This document shows, piece by piece, positions 1 through 7,742 of a stretch of 64,000 bases of DNA. The DNA is taken from contig NZ_KB903836.1 in the NCBI RefSeq assembly GCF_000379825.1, positions 248,599 to 312,598 of the forward strand, given 5' to 3'. Source of the DNA: Longispora albida DSM 44784. GTDB taxonomy: Bacteria > Actinomycetota > Actinomycetes > Mycobacteriales > Micromonosporaceae. The position numbers and the translations under genes were made by a program. The number at the start of each line of letters is the position of its first letter. Position 1 is the stretch's first letter. The notes beneath the pieces are model-generated. The model was given only the letters and a program-made list of their open reading frames with translations, ran no database searches and had not been told where the DNA came from.

Positions 1-5
1 CCAGT

Positions 6-506
6 TCAGTTCAGCTCGTCGAACTCTTCCGGGTACGTGACGTGACCCTGCGGCTCCCCGTTGTAGGCGGGCAGCGGCAGCACCTGGTAGGCGGCCCCGA
101 CCCCCGGCCACGGGGCGACCAGGTTGTACTCCGAGGCCGGCTCGAACCCGAACCGCGCGTAGTACCCCGGATCGCCGAGCACCACGACCAGCGGCAGCCC
201 GGTCGCGGCGGCGGCGTCGAGCACCGCGCGGACCACAGCGGAACCGTAGCCCCTGCCCTGGCACTCGGGCAGCACGGCGACCGGTGCCAGGCTCAGCGCC
301 GGCGCCCCGTCCACCTCGACCCGGGTGATCAGGGCGTGCCCGACGACCACCTCGTCCTCGGTGACCACCCAGGACAGCCCGCCGATCCACGCCTTGCTGT
401 ACCGGAGCGCGTCGACGAGCCTGGCTTCCTCCGGCCGGCCGAACGCCGCCTCGTGCACGCGGTGCACCGCGCCGCCGTCGCCGGGCCGCTCGGCCCTGAC
501 CGTCAT
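6..506 (-). CDS. GNAT family N-acetyltransferase
   Basis: 166 aa single-domain acyl-CoA acetyltransferase. The acetyl-CoA loop is visible as QGRGYGSAV (about residues 84-92), preceded by the beta-4 strand LAPVAVLPE, and is followed by the GDPGYYARFGF motif seen in YhbS-like members, which suggests a small-molecule or protein N-acetyltransferase of unknown substrate. The start is set by a TAGCGT hexamer ending 6 nt upstream (513-518) with no Shine-Dalgarno. The gene lies 4 bp after the stop of the TetR gene on the same strand, so it may also be co-transcribed with it. Confidence 0.85.
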   Translation of the reverse strand: MTVRAERPGDGGAVHRVHEAAFGRPEEARLVDALRYSKAWIGGLSWVVTEDEVVVGHALITRVEVDGAPALSLAPVAVLPECQGRGYGSAVVRAVLDAAAATGLPLVVVLGDPGYYARFGFEPASEYNLVAPWPGVGAAYQVLPLPAYNGEPQGHVTYPEEFDELN

Positions 507-510
507 CTGT

Positions 511-1092
511 TCACGCTAATGCCAGGCTGGCCTGCGCGAAGGCCTGATCGACAAGCTCGCCGAGGTCTTCGGCCCCGTCGGCGGCCGCCCAGCGCTCGAC
601 GGCGGCCTCGTAGGCGGCGAAGCCGATCGCGGCCTGGACACTGGCCCGGTACGGCTCGCCGGTCCGGGCGGCCAGCAGGCCGGCCACCTCCGTGCGCAGC
701 TGGTGCTGCCGGTCGAGGTACCTGGCCCGGACCGCCGGGGTGCCGAGGACCAGCCGGGCCAGCCGCAGGCTCTTGGCCGGATCCGGGTGCCCGGTGGTGA
801 ACTCGTCGATCGGGATCTGGAACACCGCACGCAGCGCCTCGGCAGGGGACTCCGAGGCCGGGCGGGTGGCCAGGCCTGCCCGGATCGCGTCGGCCAGCTC
901 GCTGAGCATCTCGATGAGGACGTCTTCCTTCGCCGCGAAATACCGGAAAAATGTTCTTTTCGACACCCCGGCGGCGGCGGCGATCTGCTCGATCGTCGTT
1001 TCCTCGAAGCCCTGGTAGGCCAGCAGCTTGAGCGCGGCCTCGGACAGCTCGTCGCGGACGAGCTGGCGCTTGCGGTCGGCGAGGCTCCTCAT
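511..1092 (-). CDS. TetR/AcrR family transcriptional regulator
   Basis: 193 aa repressor. The N-terminal TetR helix-turn-helix is clear (TTIEQIAAAAGVSKRTFFRYF, read in two parts around residues 33-53), followed by an all-helical ligand domain. I chose the ATG at 1092 (MRSLADRK) over the upstream in-frame ATG at 1116 because a TAGGCT -10 hexamer ends 7 nt before it (1100-1105). It is divergent from an SDR gene. A 15-bp inverted repeat at 1139-1153 overlaps the -35 of the SDR promoter, so local repression of the SDR gene and possibly itself is inferred. Ligand unknown. Confidence 0.88.
   Translation of the reverse strand: MRSLADRKRQLVRDELSEAALKLLAYQGFEETTIEQIAAAAGVSKRTFFRYFAAKEDVLIEMLSELADAIRAGLATRPASESPAEALRAVFQIPIDEFTTGHPDPAKSLRLARLVLGTPAVRARYLDRQHQLRTEVAGLLAARTGEPYRASVQAAIGFAAYEAAVERWAAADGAEDLGELVDQAFAQASLALA
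513..518 (-). promoter_or_regulatory. candidate -10 (TAGCGT) for leaderless GNAT
   Basis: TAGCGT on the minus strand ends 6 nt before the ATG at 506, the spacing expected when transcription begins at the start codon. It lies inside the 3' end of the TetR gene. No clear -35 was seen. Confidence 0.35.
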
Positions 1093-1099
1093 GACGGCG

Positions 1100-1105
1100 A
1101 GCCTA
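1100..1105 (-). promoter_or_regulatory. candidate -10 (TAGGCT) for TetR gene
   Basis: TAGGCT on the minus strand ends 7 nt before the ATG at 1092, predicting a leaderless transcript and favouring the shorter protein. Confidence 0.4.
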
Positions 1106-1137
1106 CCAGGTGCCATAGCTGGCGTGATGAGCCTTAG

Positions 1138-1166
1138 TTGACACTCAGTGCCATGCGAGGCATGCT
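1138..1166 (+). promoter_or_regulatory. candidate promoter of SDR gene (TTGACA-17-CATGCT)
   Basis: A perfect -35 TTGACA at 1138-1143 is followed after 17 nt by CATGCT (1161-1166), which ends 6 nt before the ATG at 1173. The -10 is weak, but the geometry is standard for a leaderless sigma-70-type promoter. Confidence 0.5.
1139..1153. promoter_or_regulatory. inverted-repeat operator TGACACTCAGTGCCA
   Basis: Seven-base arms (TGACACT / AGTGCCA) around a central C with one mismatch. It overlaps the -35 of the SDR promoter in the TetR-SDR intergenic region, the usual place for a TetR operator. Confidence 0.55.
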
Positions 1167-1172
1167 GTGCTC

Positions 1173-2084
1173 ATGAACGCGACTCGCTGGACCGCAGACC
1201 AGATCCCCGCCCAGCACGGCCGGACCGTCATCGTGACCGGAGCCAACAGCGGGCTCGGTTACGTCACCGCCCGTGAGCTCGCCCGGCACGGTGCCCACGT
1301 GATCATGGGAGTGCGCAACCCCGCCGCCGGCCAGGCCGCAGCCGCCCGCATCCGGCAGGACCACCCGGCAGCGCAGCTCGACGTCCGCCAGCTCGACCTG
1401 GCCGACCTGACCTCGGTCCGGGGCTTCGCGGAGAGCATCGGCGAGGCCGACGTGCTGGTCAACAACGCCGGCGTCATGATGTGCCCGAAGGGCGAGACCG
1501 CGCAGGGCTTCGAGCGGCAGTTCGGCACGAACCACCTCGGGCACTTCGCTCTCACCGGCCTGCTGCTCGGCAAGCTCCGCCCCGGCCGCGACCCGCGCGT
1601 GGTCACCGTCTCGTCCGACCTGCACAAACGAGGCAGGATCGATGTCGGGAACCTGGGCGGCGGCTCCTACAGCCGCGTCGGCGCCTACTGCCAGTCCAAG
1701 CTCGCCAACGTCCTCTTCGCACTGGAACTCGACCGGCGGCTGCGCGCGGCCGGGTCGCCGGTGCGCAGCCTCGTCACCCACCCCGGATACTCCGACACGA
1801 ACCTCCAGTCCAGCGGGCCGACCGGCCTGATGAACCTGGTGCTCAAGGTGACCAACCGGTACATGGCCCAGCCTGCCGAGATGGGCGCGCTGACCCAGCT
1901 CTACGCCGCTGCGGCCCCCGAGGCGGCCGGCGGGCAGTTCATCGGGCCCGACGGCAGGGGCGAGAAGCGCGGGTACCCGGCGATCGTCCACCCGGCACCG
2001 CTCGGCACGGACGCGGCGCTCGCCCGGAAACTGTGGACGGTGTCGGAGGAGATGACGGGCGTGACGTACGCGGCCCTGGTGTAA
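1173..2084 (+). CDS. SDR family NAD(P)-dependent oxidoreductase (retinol dehydrogenase-like)
   Basis: 303 aa short-chain dehydrogenase/reductase. Rossmann motif TGANSGLGY near residue 20, NNAG at about residue 98, catalytic Tyr-Lys in the YCQSKLANV segment, and the length fit the RDH/protochlorophyllide-reductase-like SDR group that reduces small carbonyl substrates. The ATG at 1173 is preferred over the GTG at 1167 because a promoter with TTGACA is positioned for leaderless initiation there. It is divergent from the TetR gene, with an operator on its -35. Substrate unknown. Confidence 0.88.
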   Translation: MNATRWTADQIPAQHGRTVIVTGANSGLGYVTARELARHGAHVIMGVRNPAAGQAAAARIRQDHPAAQLDVRQLDLADLTSVRGFAESIGEADVLVNNAGVMMCPKGETAQGFERQFGTNHLGHFALTGLLLGKLRPGRDPRVVTVSSDLHKRGRIDVGNLGGGSYSRVGAYCQSKLANVLFALELDRRLRAAGSPVRSLVTHPGYSDTNLQSSGPTGLMNLVLKVTNRYMAQPAEMGALTQLYAAAAPEAAGGQFIGPDGRGEKRGYPAIVHPAPLGTDAALARKLWTVSEEMTGVTYAALV

Positions 2085-2141
2085 AGGTCAGGGCGGGGAT
2101 CAGGGGCAACCCTGACGCGGGCCGGACCAAGATCAGAAATC

Positions 2142-2831
2142 ATGGTCGCCATGACGACGGCGAAGATCTTGATGGCAGGCGCGGCCGGGCTGCTCCTGGC
2201 CGGGACGGTATCCGGCTGCCGGATCGAGTCCGGCGACCGGACCGAGACTTCCAACGCCTACGAGGTCGCCGAGGTGGCCACCAGGCTGGAGATCACCGGT
2301 AAAGCCGGATCGGTCCGGGTGGTGGCCAGCAGCGGGCCGATCAAGGTCCGCGAGCGGGTGAAGTACAAGGACAAGAAGGTCACCACCCGGCACGCCGTGG
2401 CCGGCGGGGTCCTCAAGCTGACCGACGACTGCGTGGAGGACTGCGAGGTCGGCTACACCGTGCAGATCCCCGCAGCCACGGTGGCCGCCATCAACCTCGG
2501 CGAGGGCTCGATCGCGGTCGAGGACCTGACCGGCGACCTCGACCTGCGGACCGAAGGCCAGATCGAGGGCATCGGGCTGGGCGGCAAGCGGGTCAAGGCG
2601 ACCGGCGACTCCGGCAGGATCAGCCTCAGCTTCGCGGCCGTGCCGGATGACGTGACTGCGAAGAACACGGCGGGGGAGGTCACGATCGCTGTGCCGTCCG
2701 GCACGAAGTACAAGGTCAAGACCTCGCGTTCGGCCGGATCGGCCAAGGTCACCGTGGACACCGACGACAGCTCGGCGCACGCGATCACGGCGGGCACCGA
2801 CGTGGGCGACGTGGTGGTCAAGAACTCCTGA
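2142..2831 (+). CDS. DUF4097-type lipoprotein
   Basis: 229 aa. The N-terminus is a lipoprotein signal: a hydrophobic stretch followed by a lipobox with Cys26 (VSGC). The mature part is a beta-rich repeat (LEITGKAGSVRVV ... GRISLSF ... AGEVTIAVPSG) typical of DUF4097/head-GIN beta-helix proteins, which usually sit outside the membrane with no known enzymatic activity. Two Cys (DDCVEDC) may form a disulfide. A second, non-lipidated DUF4097 protein is encoded at 32603-33271. An in-frame ATG at 2151 is an alternative start. Confidence 0.75.
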   Translation: MVAMTTAKILMAGAAGLLLAGTVSGCRIESGDRTETSNAYEVAEVATRLEITGKAGSVRVVASSGPIKVRERVKYKDKKVTTRHAVAGGVLKLTDDCVEDCEVGYTVQIPAATVAAINLGEGSIAVEDLTGDLDLRTEGQIEGIGLGGKRVKATGDSGRISLSFAAVPDDVTAKNTAGEVTIAVPSGTKYKVKTSRSAGSAKVTVDTDDSSAHAITAGTDVGDVVVKNS

Positions 2832-2846
2832 CAGGTGTACCCGCGC

Positions 2847-3431
2847 TCAGCGCGCGACAGCCGACAGGCCGAAGTGGGCGATGGCCCGCCCGGCGACGGC
2901 CTCCGGGCTGAGCGCGGTGTTGTCGACCCGCAGGTACCCGGGCTGGTCGTCGAACCGGCCTTCCGAGCTGAACTGGTGCTGCTCGTCCATCGTGAGCAGA
3001 TGCCGGTCCGACCAGGCGAGATCCCGCTTGGACGGCTTCTCGGCCAGCCGGGTCGCGCCCCGGTTCCGCTCGATCCGGACCTCCTGGCTGGCCGACAGCT
3101 CCAGGTACCTGACGGCGGCACCCCGGGCACGGAACGGCTCGGCGTAAAGGCTGAGGGCCTCCTCGTCGCCTGGCAGGTCGTACGCCCACGCGTACGTGAA
3201 GATCAGGCCGGGCAGGTCACTCGCGGCGACCTCCTCGAACACCTGCTGCCGGAAGTTCCGCACCAGCCTGCCGAACGGCTCGGTACCGAAGTCGAACAGC
3301 CGCAGCACCGGCTCTATCGCCATGTGGTTGTGGAAGAGCCTGAGCCCGGTACGCCGGGCGATCTCCTGGCCGACGGTCATCTTCCCGGCGGCCAGCGGGC
3401 CGACGACGAACAGGAGGGTCTGGTCTGACAT
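2847..3431 (-). CDS. P-loop NTPase, small-molecule-kinase-like
   Basis: 194 aa. It begins with a strand and a Walker A loop GPLAAGKMT (residues 11-19) followed by an HNH-like segment (FHNHMAIEP), as in AAA_33/shikimate-kinase-like phosphotransferases. There is no clear second domain, so a nucleoside or antibiotic kinase role is only a guess. A paralogue with the same GPPAAGKLT...HNHLTLD arrangement is at 25538-26077. A TAGCCT hexamer (3438-3443) ends 6 nt before the ATG, suggesting a leaderless start. Confidence 0.75.
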   Translation of the reverse strand: MSDQTLLFVVGPLAAGKMTVGQEIARRTGLRLFHNHMAIEPVLRLFDFGTEPFGRLVRNFRQQVFEEVAASDLPGLIFTYAWAYDLPGDEEALSLYAEPFRARGAAVRYLELSASQEVRIERNRGATRLAEKPSKRDLAWSDRHLLTMDEQHQFSSEGRFDDQPGYLRVDNTALSPEAVAGRAIAHFGLSAVAR

Positions 3432-3437
3432 CCCGCG

Positions 3438-3443
3438 AGGCTA
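3438..3443 (-). promoter_or_regulatory. candidate -10 (TAGCCT)
   Basis: TAGCCT on the minus strand ends 6 nt before the ATG at 3431 of the P-loop NTPase gene; no Shine-Dalgarno is present. Confidence 0.4.
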
Positions 3444-3476
3444 CAGCAGCGCCTCCGGCTCAGCCGCCTGGTTTTA

Positions 3477-3639
3477 GAGGTCCTAACTCAATGGCGGTGG
3501 TGCTGTGGCGAGTTCCAGGAGGCGAGCGGCAAGCAGATCTCAGAGCCGGATACCGGTGTTGTATCCGGCTCTGAGATCTGCGCAGTCCGGTCGTCTTCTG
3601 GGGCCGCCAGAGCGCCGCCAGTCATTGAGTTAGGACCTC
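3477..3639. mobile_element. MITE-like insertion, 163 bp, with 17-bp perfect terminal inverted repeats
   Basis: The ends are GAGGTCCTAACTCAATG (3477-3493) and its exact reverse complement (3623-3639), with weaker similarity continuing inwards. The element is flanked by TTA at 3474-3476 and 3640-3642, a probable 3-bp target duplication. It has no transposase gene and carries a 21-bp perfect hairpin inside. Ends plus a TNA-type duplication resemble IS5-superfamily derivatives, but that assignment is inference. It interrupts the 3' end of the SDR gene at 3488-4396. Confidence 0.8.
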
Positions 3640-4396
3640 TTATCCCGGAGATCTCGGCGCAGCGGGCCAGCAGTTGCTCCTGGAAATCAAGGCCGGAGGC
3701 TGCCGGGTGCGGCGTGATCGCTGCCTGGTGCTTGAAGAACAGGCCCGAACGGGCCGCCTCCGCCTCCTCGCTGACGGCCAGCCAGGCCTGGGTCGCTGCG
3801 CCCAGCGTGAAGTCGCTCGAACCGCCGGGGCCGCCCATCCTCGTCGCCACCCAGCCGGGGTCGACGGCGTTGGAGCAGGTCTCCGGCCAGCGGCGGGCAT
3901 AGGCGAAGGCGAGCCCGATGACGTGGAGCTTCGTGTCGGAGTAGGCACGGGAGGCGTTCCACGGGCGGCGCGACCACTGGAGGTCGCTGAGATCGGGGTC
4001 GCCGCCGCGCTGCATGACCGAACTCAGGTACACCAGGCGGGCCGGGCGGGCGATCAGCTCGGTGAGCACGTACGGCGCGAGGGTGTTGACCGCGAAGAGC
4101 GCGGTCACGCCGTCGGCCGTCATGGTCCGGAGTTCCCTGCTGCCCAGCGCGGCGTTGTGGATCACCGCGTCGAACTGGCCGAGCGCGTTGGCCCCGTCAG
4201 CCACCTGCTGCATGCCCTCCACTGTGGAGAGATCGCCGACCAGTACGTGATCCGCCGACGGCAGGGCTGCCCGGGCGTCGGCTGCCCGCTGTTCGCTGCG
4301 GGCGTGGAGGGTGACGGCATGGCCTGCGGCTGCGAGGAGACGCCCGGCCGTCAGGCCGAGCCCGTCAGCGGAGCCGGTGATGAGCACACGTGACAT
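3488..4396 (-). CDS. SDR family oxidoreductase with C-terminus rewritten by a MITE
   Basis: 302 aa. The start is the ATG at 4396 (MSRVLITGSADGLG), with TAGTTT ending 7 nt upstream (4404-4409). Rossmann motif TGSADGLG, the HNAALG segment in place of NNAG, and a YSDTK catalytic Tyr-x-x-x-Lys mark an SDR. The reading frame runs into the 3477-3639 insertion and stops in its left terminal repeat, giving about 49 foreign residues after EISGI. Removing the element and one TTA restores GAG ATC TCC GGG ATA AAA CCA GGC GGC TGA, that is a protein ending EISGIKPGG at 3460. The enzyme core is intact, so activity may survive. Confidence 0.85.
   Translation of the reverse strand: MSRVLITGSADGLGLTAGRLLAAAGHAVTLHARSEQRAADARAALPSADHVLVGDLSTVEGMQQVADGANALGQFDAVIHNAALGSRELRTMTADGVTALFAVNTLAPYVLTELIARPARLVYLSSVMQRGGDPDLSDLQWSRRPWNASRAYSDTKLHVIGLAFAYARRWPETCSNAVDPGWVATRMGGPGGSSDFTLGAATQAWLAVSEEAEAARSGLFFKHQAAITPHPAASGLDFQEQLLARCAEISGIRGPNSMTGGALAAPEDDRTAQISEPDTTPVSGSEICLPLASWNSPQHHRH
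3533..3581. repeat. perfect 21-bp inverted repeat inside the MITE
   Basis: The arms 3533-3553 and 3561-3581 are exact reverse complements separated by a 7-nt loop (CGGTGTT). The hairpin is GC-rich with no following T-run, and is translated as part of the extended SDR C-terminus. Confidence 0.85.
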
Positions 4397-4403
4397 ACCC
4401 GGA

Positions 4404-4409
4404 AAACTA
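4404..4409 (-). promoter_or_regulatory. candidate -10 (TAGTTT)
   Basis: TAGTTT on the minus strand ends 7 nt before the ATG at 4396; supports the MSRVLI start over longer in-frame starts. Confidence 0.35.
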
Positions 4410-4538
4410 CCGCAGGAGCTGCCTCTATGGACACCTCTGGGCTCGTCGATCCGCTGTTGAACGTTCGTTGACCGGCGGCTGGTGTCCTTCGTGGTGCACG
4501 GGCCCGGCACAACGGGCTCCCTCCACTGAGGAACGATC

Positions 4539-5000
4539 ATGACGCGTAACACCATCGGCCGGGCCGGGCTGGCCGTCGCGGCCGGAGCTGTCGTCGCCGC
4601 ATCGCTGGCCGGTACGGCACAGGCCGCCGAGGTCTACCCGGCTTCGCGGTACGTCAACGGGGCGACCGGCTACTGCCTCGACGGTGACTACGCCGGCCGG
4701 GTGTACACGATGGGCTGCAACGGCGGGAACTACCAGAACTGGTACGTGATCGACCACGGCACCTCGCAGGAACTGGTCAGCGCGCAGACCGGCCGCTGCC
4801 TGGACAGCAACGCCGTCGGCAACGTCTACACGCTGCCGTGCAACGGCACCGCCTACCAGAAGTGGACGCTGGTGTTCACCCAGGGCGGCTACGGCTACAG
4901 CAACGTCGCCACCGGCCGGGTACTCGACAGCAACTGGCAGGGCCAGGCCTACACGCTCCCCCTGAACAACAGCCCCTACCAGACCTGGCGGCGCGCGTAG
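4539..5000 (+). CDS. secreted ricin-type beta-trefoil lectin-like protein
   Basis: 153 aa. A signal peptide (basic N-terminus, Ala/Val-rich core, cleavage near AQA-AE at residue 29) precedes a single carbohydrate-binding beta-trefoil: three repeats with the QxW signature (YQNW, YQKW, YQTW) and two repeats with CLD motifs. It has no attached catalytic domain, so it is a stand-alone secreted sugar-binding protein. Followed immediately by a long imperfect inverted repeat that probably ends transcription. Confidence 0.85.
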   Translation: MTRNTIGRAGLAVAAGAVVAASLAGTAQAAEVYPASRYVNGATGYCLDGDYAGRVYTMGCNGGNYQNWYVIDHGTSQELVSAQTGRCLDSNAVGNVYTLPCNGTAYQKWTLVFTQGGYGYSNVATGRVLDSNWQGQAYTLPLNNSPYQTWRRA

Positions 5001-5006
5001 TGCCGA

Positions 5007-5103
5007 CCCGCTGAGGACGAATCTGGACTGCGCATCACGGTTTCCCACGTACAACACCGGTACGAGGGAAACCGTGATGCTTGCCAGATCCGCCCTCAGC
5101 GGG
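5007..5103. terminator. 97-bp imperfect inverted repeat between convergent genes
   Basis: The inner 15-bp arms 5032-5046 and 5066-5080 are perfect (GCATCACGGTTTCCC and complement) around a 19-nt loop. Pairing continues outwards with few mismatches to CCCGCTGAGG / CCTCAGCGGG. Lying between the convergent lectin and 5139-6107 genes, it could terminate both. Its length is unusual for a simple terminator, so a palindromic repeat element is an alternative. Confidence 0.65.
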
Positions 5104-5138
5104 CCACCGCGCGTCAGATCAAGAGCAGATCAAGTGCT

Positions 5139-6107
5139 TTAGTGCTTCAGGCTTTCCGCGCCGATGATCCGCAGGCTCGGGCTGAAGTCGCCCGGGCCTG
5201 CCGGGGCAAGCTCGACGGCGAGGACCTTCTCCGGGCCTGCGTCGAAGAGCGGGCAGTAGACCTGCTCGCCCTTGCCGTGCCGGTGGTGCTGCCAGCCCTG
5301 CTCCGACCACAGCACCGGCTGGGCGCAGTCGGCGCAGATGTAGTTGCGGACGGTGCCCGGCTCCACCGGGTAGCGGTCGGCGGGCCGGGCCTTCGGCTCG
5401 GTGCCGGACATGCCGGGGCCGAGCACCCGGCCGTCGGTGCCGCCGCCAGGGGTCCGGCTGGCGATCCGCCACGGCAGCTTGCGCTCGGGATCGGTCCGGT
5501 TGAGCATGGCGCGGGCCTCGTCGAGGCTGCCGTGCGCGGAGATGTGCCAGCCGCGCGGCGTGTCGACGACGAGCGTCCACATCGCCACGGCCGCGTCGTC
5601 CCTGGCGATCCGGTACCTCGCCTCGACGCTGCCGCCCGGCGCGCAGCCGAGCTGCTCCACGACGTCGATCAGGTCCTCGGCGAGGTGGAGTGTGATCAGC
5701 CGCCGGGCGACCTGCATCTCCGACGTGCGGCAGGCCAGGGCGAGGCGGGGCAGCCGGGTGCGGCGCTGCCAGCCGCCCCGGAGGATCTCGTCGTCGGACG
5801 CCGTCCAGTACTGCCGGCCGTCAGCCGCATACCGGCTGAGGACGGCGCTGCGCCAGTCGTAACCCGGCTCCTCGGCCAGCCGCTGGCGCAGCCACTCCTC
5901 GGCGACGGACACCTTGCGGATGTCGAGGTCGAGGGGGGTGAGCTGCTTGAGCTGCGCCTCGATGGCCGGCACTGAGCGGCCGAGGTCCGCGGCGATCTGC
6001 TCGATCGTCAGGCCGCGGCGCAGCTCGACGATCAGCTCGGCGTGGTGGTGCTCGGTCCAGGTCTCCCCGGAGTGCGAGGGACGGTGGGCAAGATCGGGAA
6101 CAGCCAT
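5139..6107 (-). CDS. hypothetical protein with N-terminal Myb/SANT-like helix-turn-helix
   Basis: 322 aa, not assigned to a family. Residues about 16-60 (TWTEHHHAELIVELRRG then LTIEQIAADLGRSVPAIEAQ) look like a three-helix SANT/HTH unit. The middle is helical. The C-terminal third has a YICADCAQPVLW segment and a later HHRHGKGEQVYC that could bind zinc (C-x2-C with later His/Cys). A Shine-Dalgarno GGAGG precedes the ATG. DNA binding is an inference from the N-terminus only. Confidence 0.6.
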   Translation of the reverse strand: MAVPDLAHRPSHSGETWTEHHHAELIVELRRGLTIEQIAADLGRSVPAIEAQLKQLTPLDLDIRKVSVAEEWLRQRLAEEPGYDWRSAVLSRYAADGRQYWTASDDEILRGGWQRRTRLPRLALACRTSEMQVARRLITLHLAEDLIDVVEQLGCAPGGSVEARYRIARDDAAVAMWTLVVDTPRGWHISAHGSLDEARAMLNRTDPERKLPWRIASRTPGGGTDGRVLGPGMSGTEPKARPADRYPVEPGTVRNYICADCAQPVLWSEQGWQHHRHGKGEQVYCPLFDAGPEKVLAVELAPAGPGDFSPSLRIIGAESLKH

Positions 6108-6207
6108 GAGGAAACCTCCGCCATAGGGAAAGCATCGGTGGCGAGGTGAACATTACGCGGGGGGTACGACAGTTTTAGATCGATCAGCGCCGATGTCCAC
6201 TGCGGAA

Positions 6208-7710
6208 TCAGTGACTGGCGGCCGCGGTGGCTTTCACGGGCGGTACCAGGAAAAACACCGCAACGGCCAGCAAGATCATCGCAATGCCGACACCCACGCC
6301 GGTGACGCTGAACGCTGAGCTGAACGCATCCCTGGCAGCATCGGCCAGCGCCGGGCCGCCGGGGGCCGGCAGGGTGCCGGCGGTGAGCACGGCCTCGCCG
6401 ATCGAGTCCTGGGCGGCGGTCACCGAGCCCGGGGGAGTCCCGGGCGGGATGTCGAGCCAGCGCCGGTAGAGCGCCACGGTCAGGCTGCCCAGCACGGCGA
6501 CGCCGAGCACGTTGCCCAGCTCGTACGACGTCTCCTGGATGGACGCCGCCCCGCCTGTCCGTTCCGGCGGCGCGAACGCCATGATCACGACGGTGCTGGA
6601 GATCAGGGCGAGGCTCAGCCCGAAGCCCATCAGCGCGAGGGAGATCCCGACCAGCACCGGGCCCGGCGCGCTGACGGCGCTCGGCACGACCAGCGCCGCA
6701 CCGAGCAGCGCGATCCCGGCAGCCATCGCCGTGCGGGCCGGCCACCGGTCGAGGATGCGGGGCCCGGCCAGCGAGGCGGCCATCGACGCGATCGGCGCGG
6801 GCAGCAGCGCCAGGCCCGCCTCCATCGGCGACATGCCTTTCACGAACTGGAGCCACTGCGTGAGCAGGAACATCAGCGCGCCGAAGCCGACCATCGCCAG
6901 CAGGTAGACGGCCACCCCGACCGAGAACGACCGCGAGCTGAACAGCCGCACGTCGACCATCGGATCGTCCTGGCTGAGCTGCCGCCGGGCGAACAGCGCC
7001 AGCAGCACGACGCCCAGCACGAAGAACCCGCCGGACTGCCAGTCGAACGGACCCTCCTTCGCCGTCATCTTGATCCCCTGGACGAGCGCGGCGAGACCCG
7101 CGCAGGACAGCACGACGCCGGTCCAGTCCCAGCGGGCGGACGACGGGGTGAACGACTCGCGGATCAGGTACAGGCCGGCGGCCAGGGTCACGAGCACGAT
7201 CGGGATGTTGACCAGGAACACCGAGTTCCAGTGGAAGTGCTCCAGGAGGAACCCGCCCAGGATCGGGCCGATCGCCGCGCCCACCCCGGCGATCGTGGCC
7301 CAGATCGCCAGCGCCCGCGTCCGTTCCCGCTCGTCGTCGAACGTGTTGCGGATGATGGACAACGTGGACGGCATGATCATCGCCCCGCCGAGGCCGAGCA
7401 GGCCACGGGCAGCGATCAGCGCGGCCGGGTCCGGAGCGAGGACCGGGATCAGTGAGGCGAGGCCGAACACGACCAGCCCGGCGCACAGGATCCGCTTACG
7501 GCCGGTCCGGTCACCGAGCGCGGCCATCGTGACGAGGAAACCGGCCAGCACCAGCGCGTAGCCGTTGACCACCCACAGCTGCTCCAGCGAGGTCAGCTTC
7601 AGGTCAGCGACCAGCGACGGCAGGGCGACGTTCAGGATCGTCGCGTCCAGCGCCACCATGAGCAGGCAGGTCGACAGCACGCCCAGGACCCACCACCGCC
7701 GATTGTCCAT
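6208..7710 (-). CDS. MFS transporter, DHA2 (EmrB/QacA-like) family
   Basis: 500 aa inner-membrane drug:H+ antiporter with about 14 hydrophobic segments. Conserved motifs: ALDATILNVALPSL in TM1, LGDRTGRKRIL (motif A) and GLGGAMIMPSTLSII and GPILGGFLLEHFHWNSVFLVN (motif C region). It exports toxic or antibiotic small molecules in this family; substrate unknown. It stands alone, with no adjacent TetR regulator. The sequence is full length. Confidence 0.9.
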   Translation of the reverse strand: MDNRRWWVLGVLSTCLLMVALDATILNVALPSLVADLKLTSLEQLWVVNGYALVLAGFLVTMAALGDRTGRKRILCAGLVVFGLASLIPVLAPDPAALIAARGLLGLGGAMIMPSTLSIIRNTFDDERERTRALAIWATIAGVGAAIGPILGGFLLEHFHWNSVFLVNIPIVLVTLAAGLYLIRESFTPSSARWDWTGVVLSCAGLAALVQGIKMTAKEGPFDWQSGGFFVLGVVLLALFARRQLSQDDPMVDVRLFSSRSFSVGVAVYLLAMVGFGALMFLLTQWLQFVKGMSPMEAGLALLPAPIASMAASLAGPRILDRWPARTAMAAGIALLGAALVVPSAVSAPGPVLVGISLALMGFGLSLALISSTVVIMAFAPPERTGGAASIQETSYELGNVLGVAVLGSLTVALYRRWLDIPPGTPPGSVTAAQDSIGEAVLTAGTLPAPGGPALADAARDAFSSAFSVTGVGVGIAMILLAVAVFFLVPPVKATAAASH

Positions 7711-7742
7711 GACGGCAGTTTTTCATGGCTTACCGACCGTTA

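Noticed and set aside
1134-1991. Long antisense frame opposite the SDR gene
   Set aside because: Its composition is that expected of the reverse frame of a GC-rich gene, and the + strand frame has clear SDR motifs.
3533-3581. 21-bp hairpin as terminator of the SDR gene
   Set aside because: It lies inside the reading frame and inside a transposon-like element; the gene's stop is farther downstream.
3477-3639. Autonomous insertion sequence
   Set aside because: There is no room for a transposase in 163 bp.
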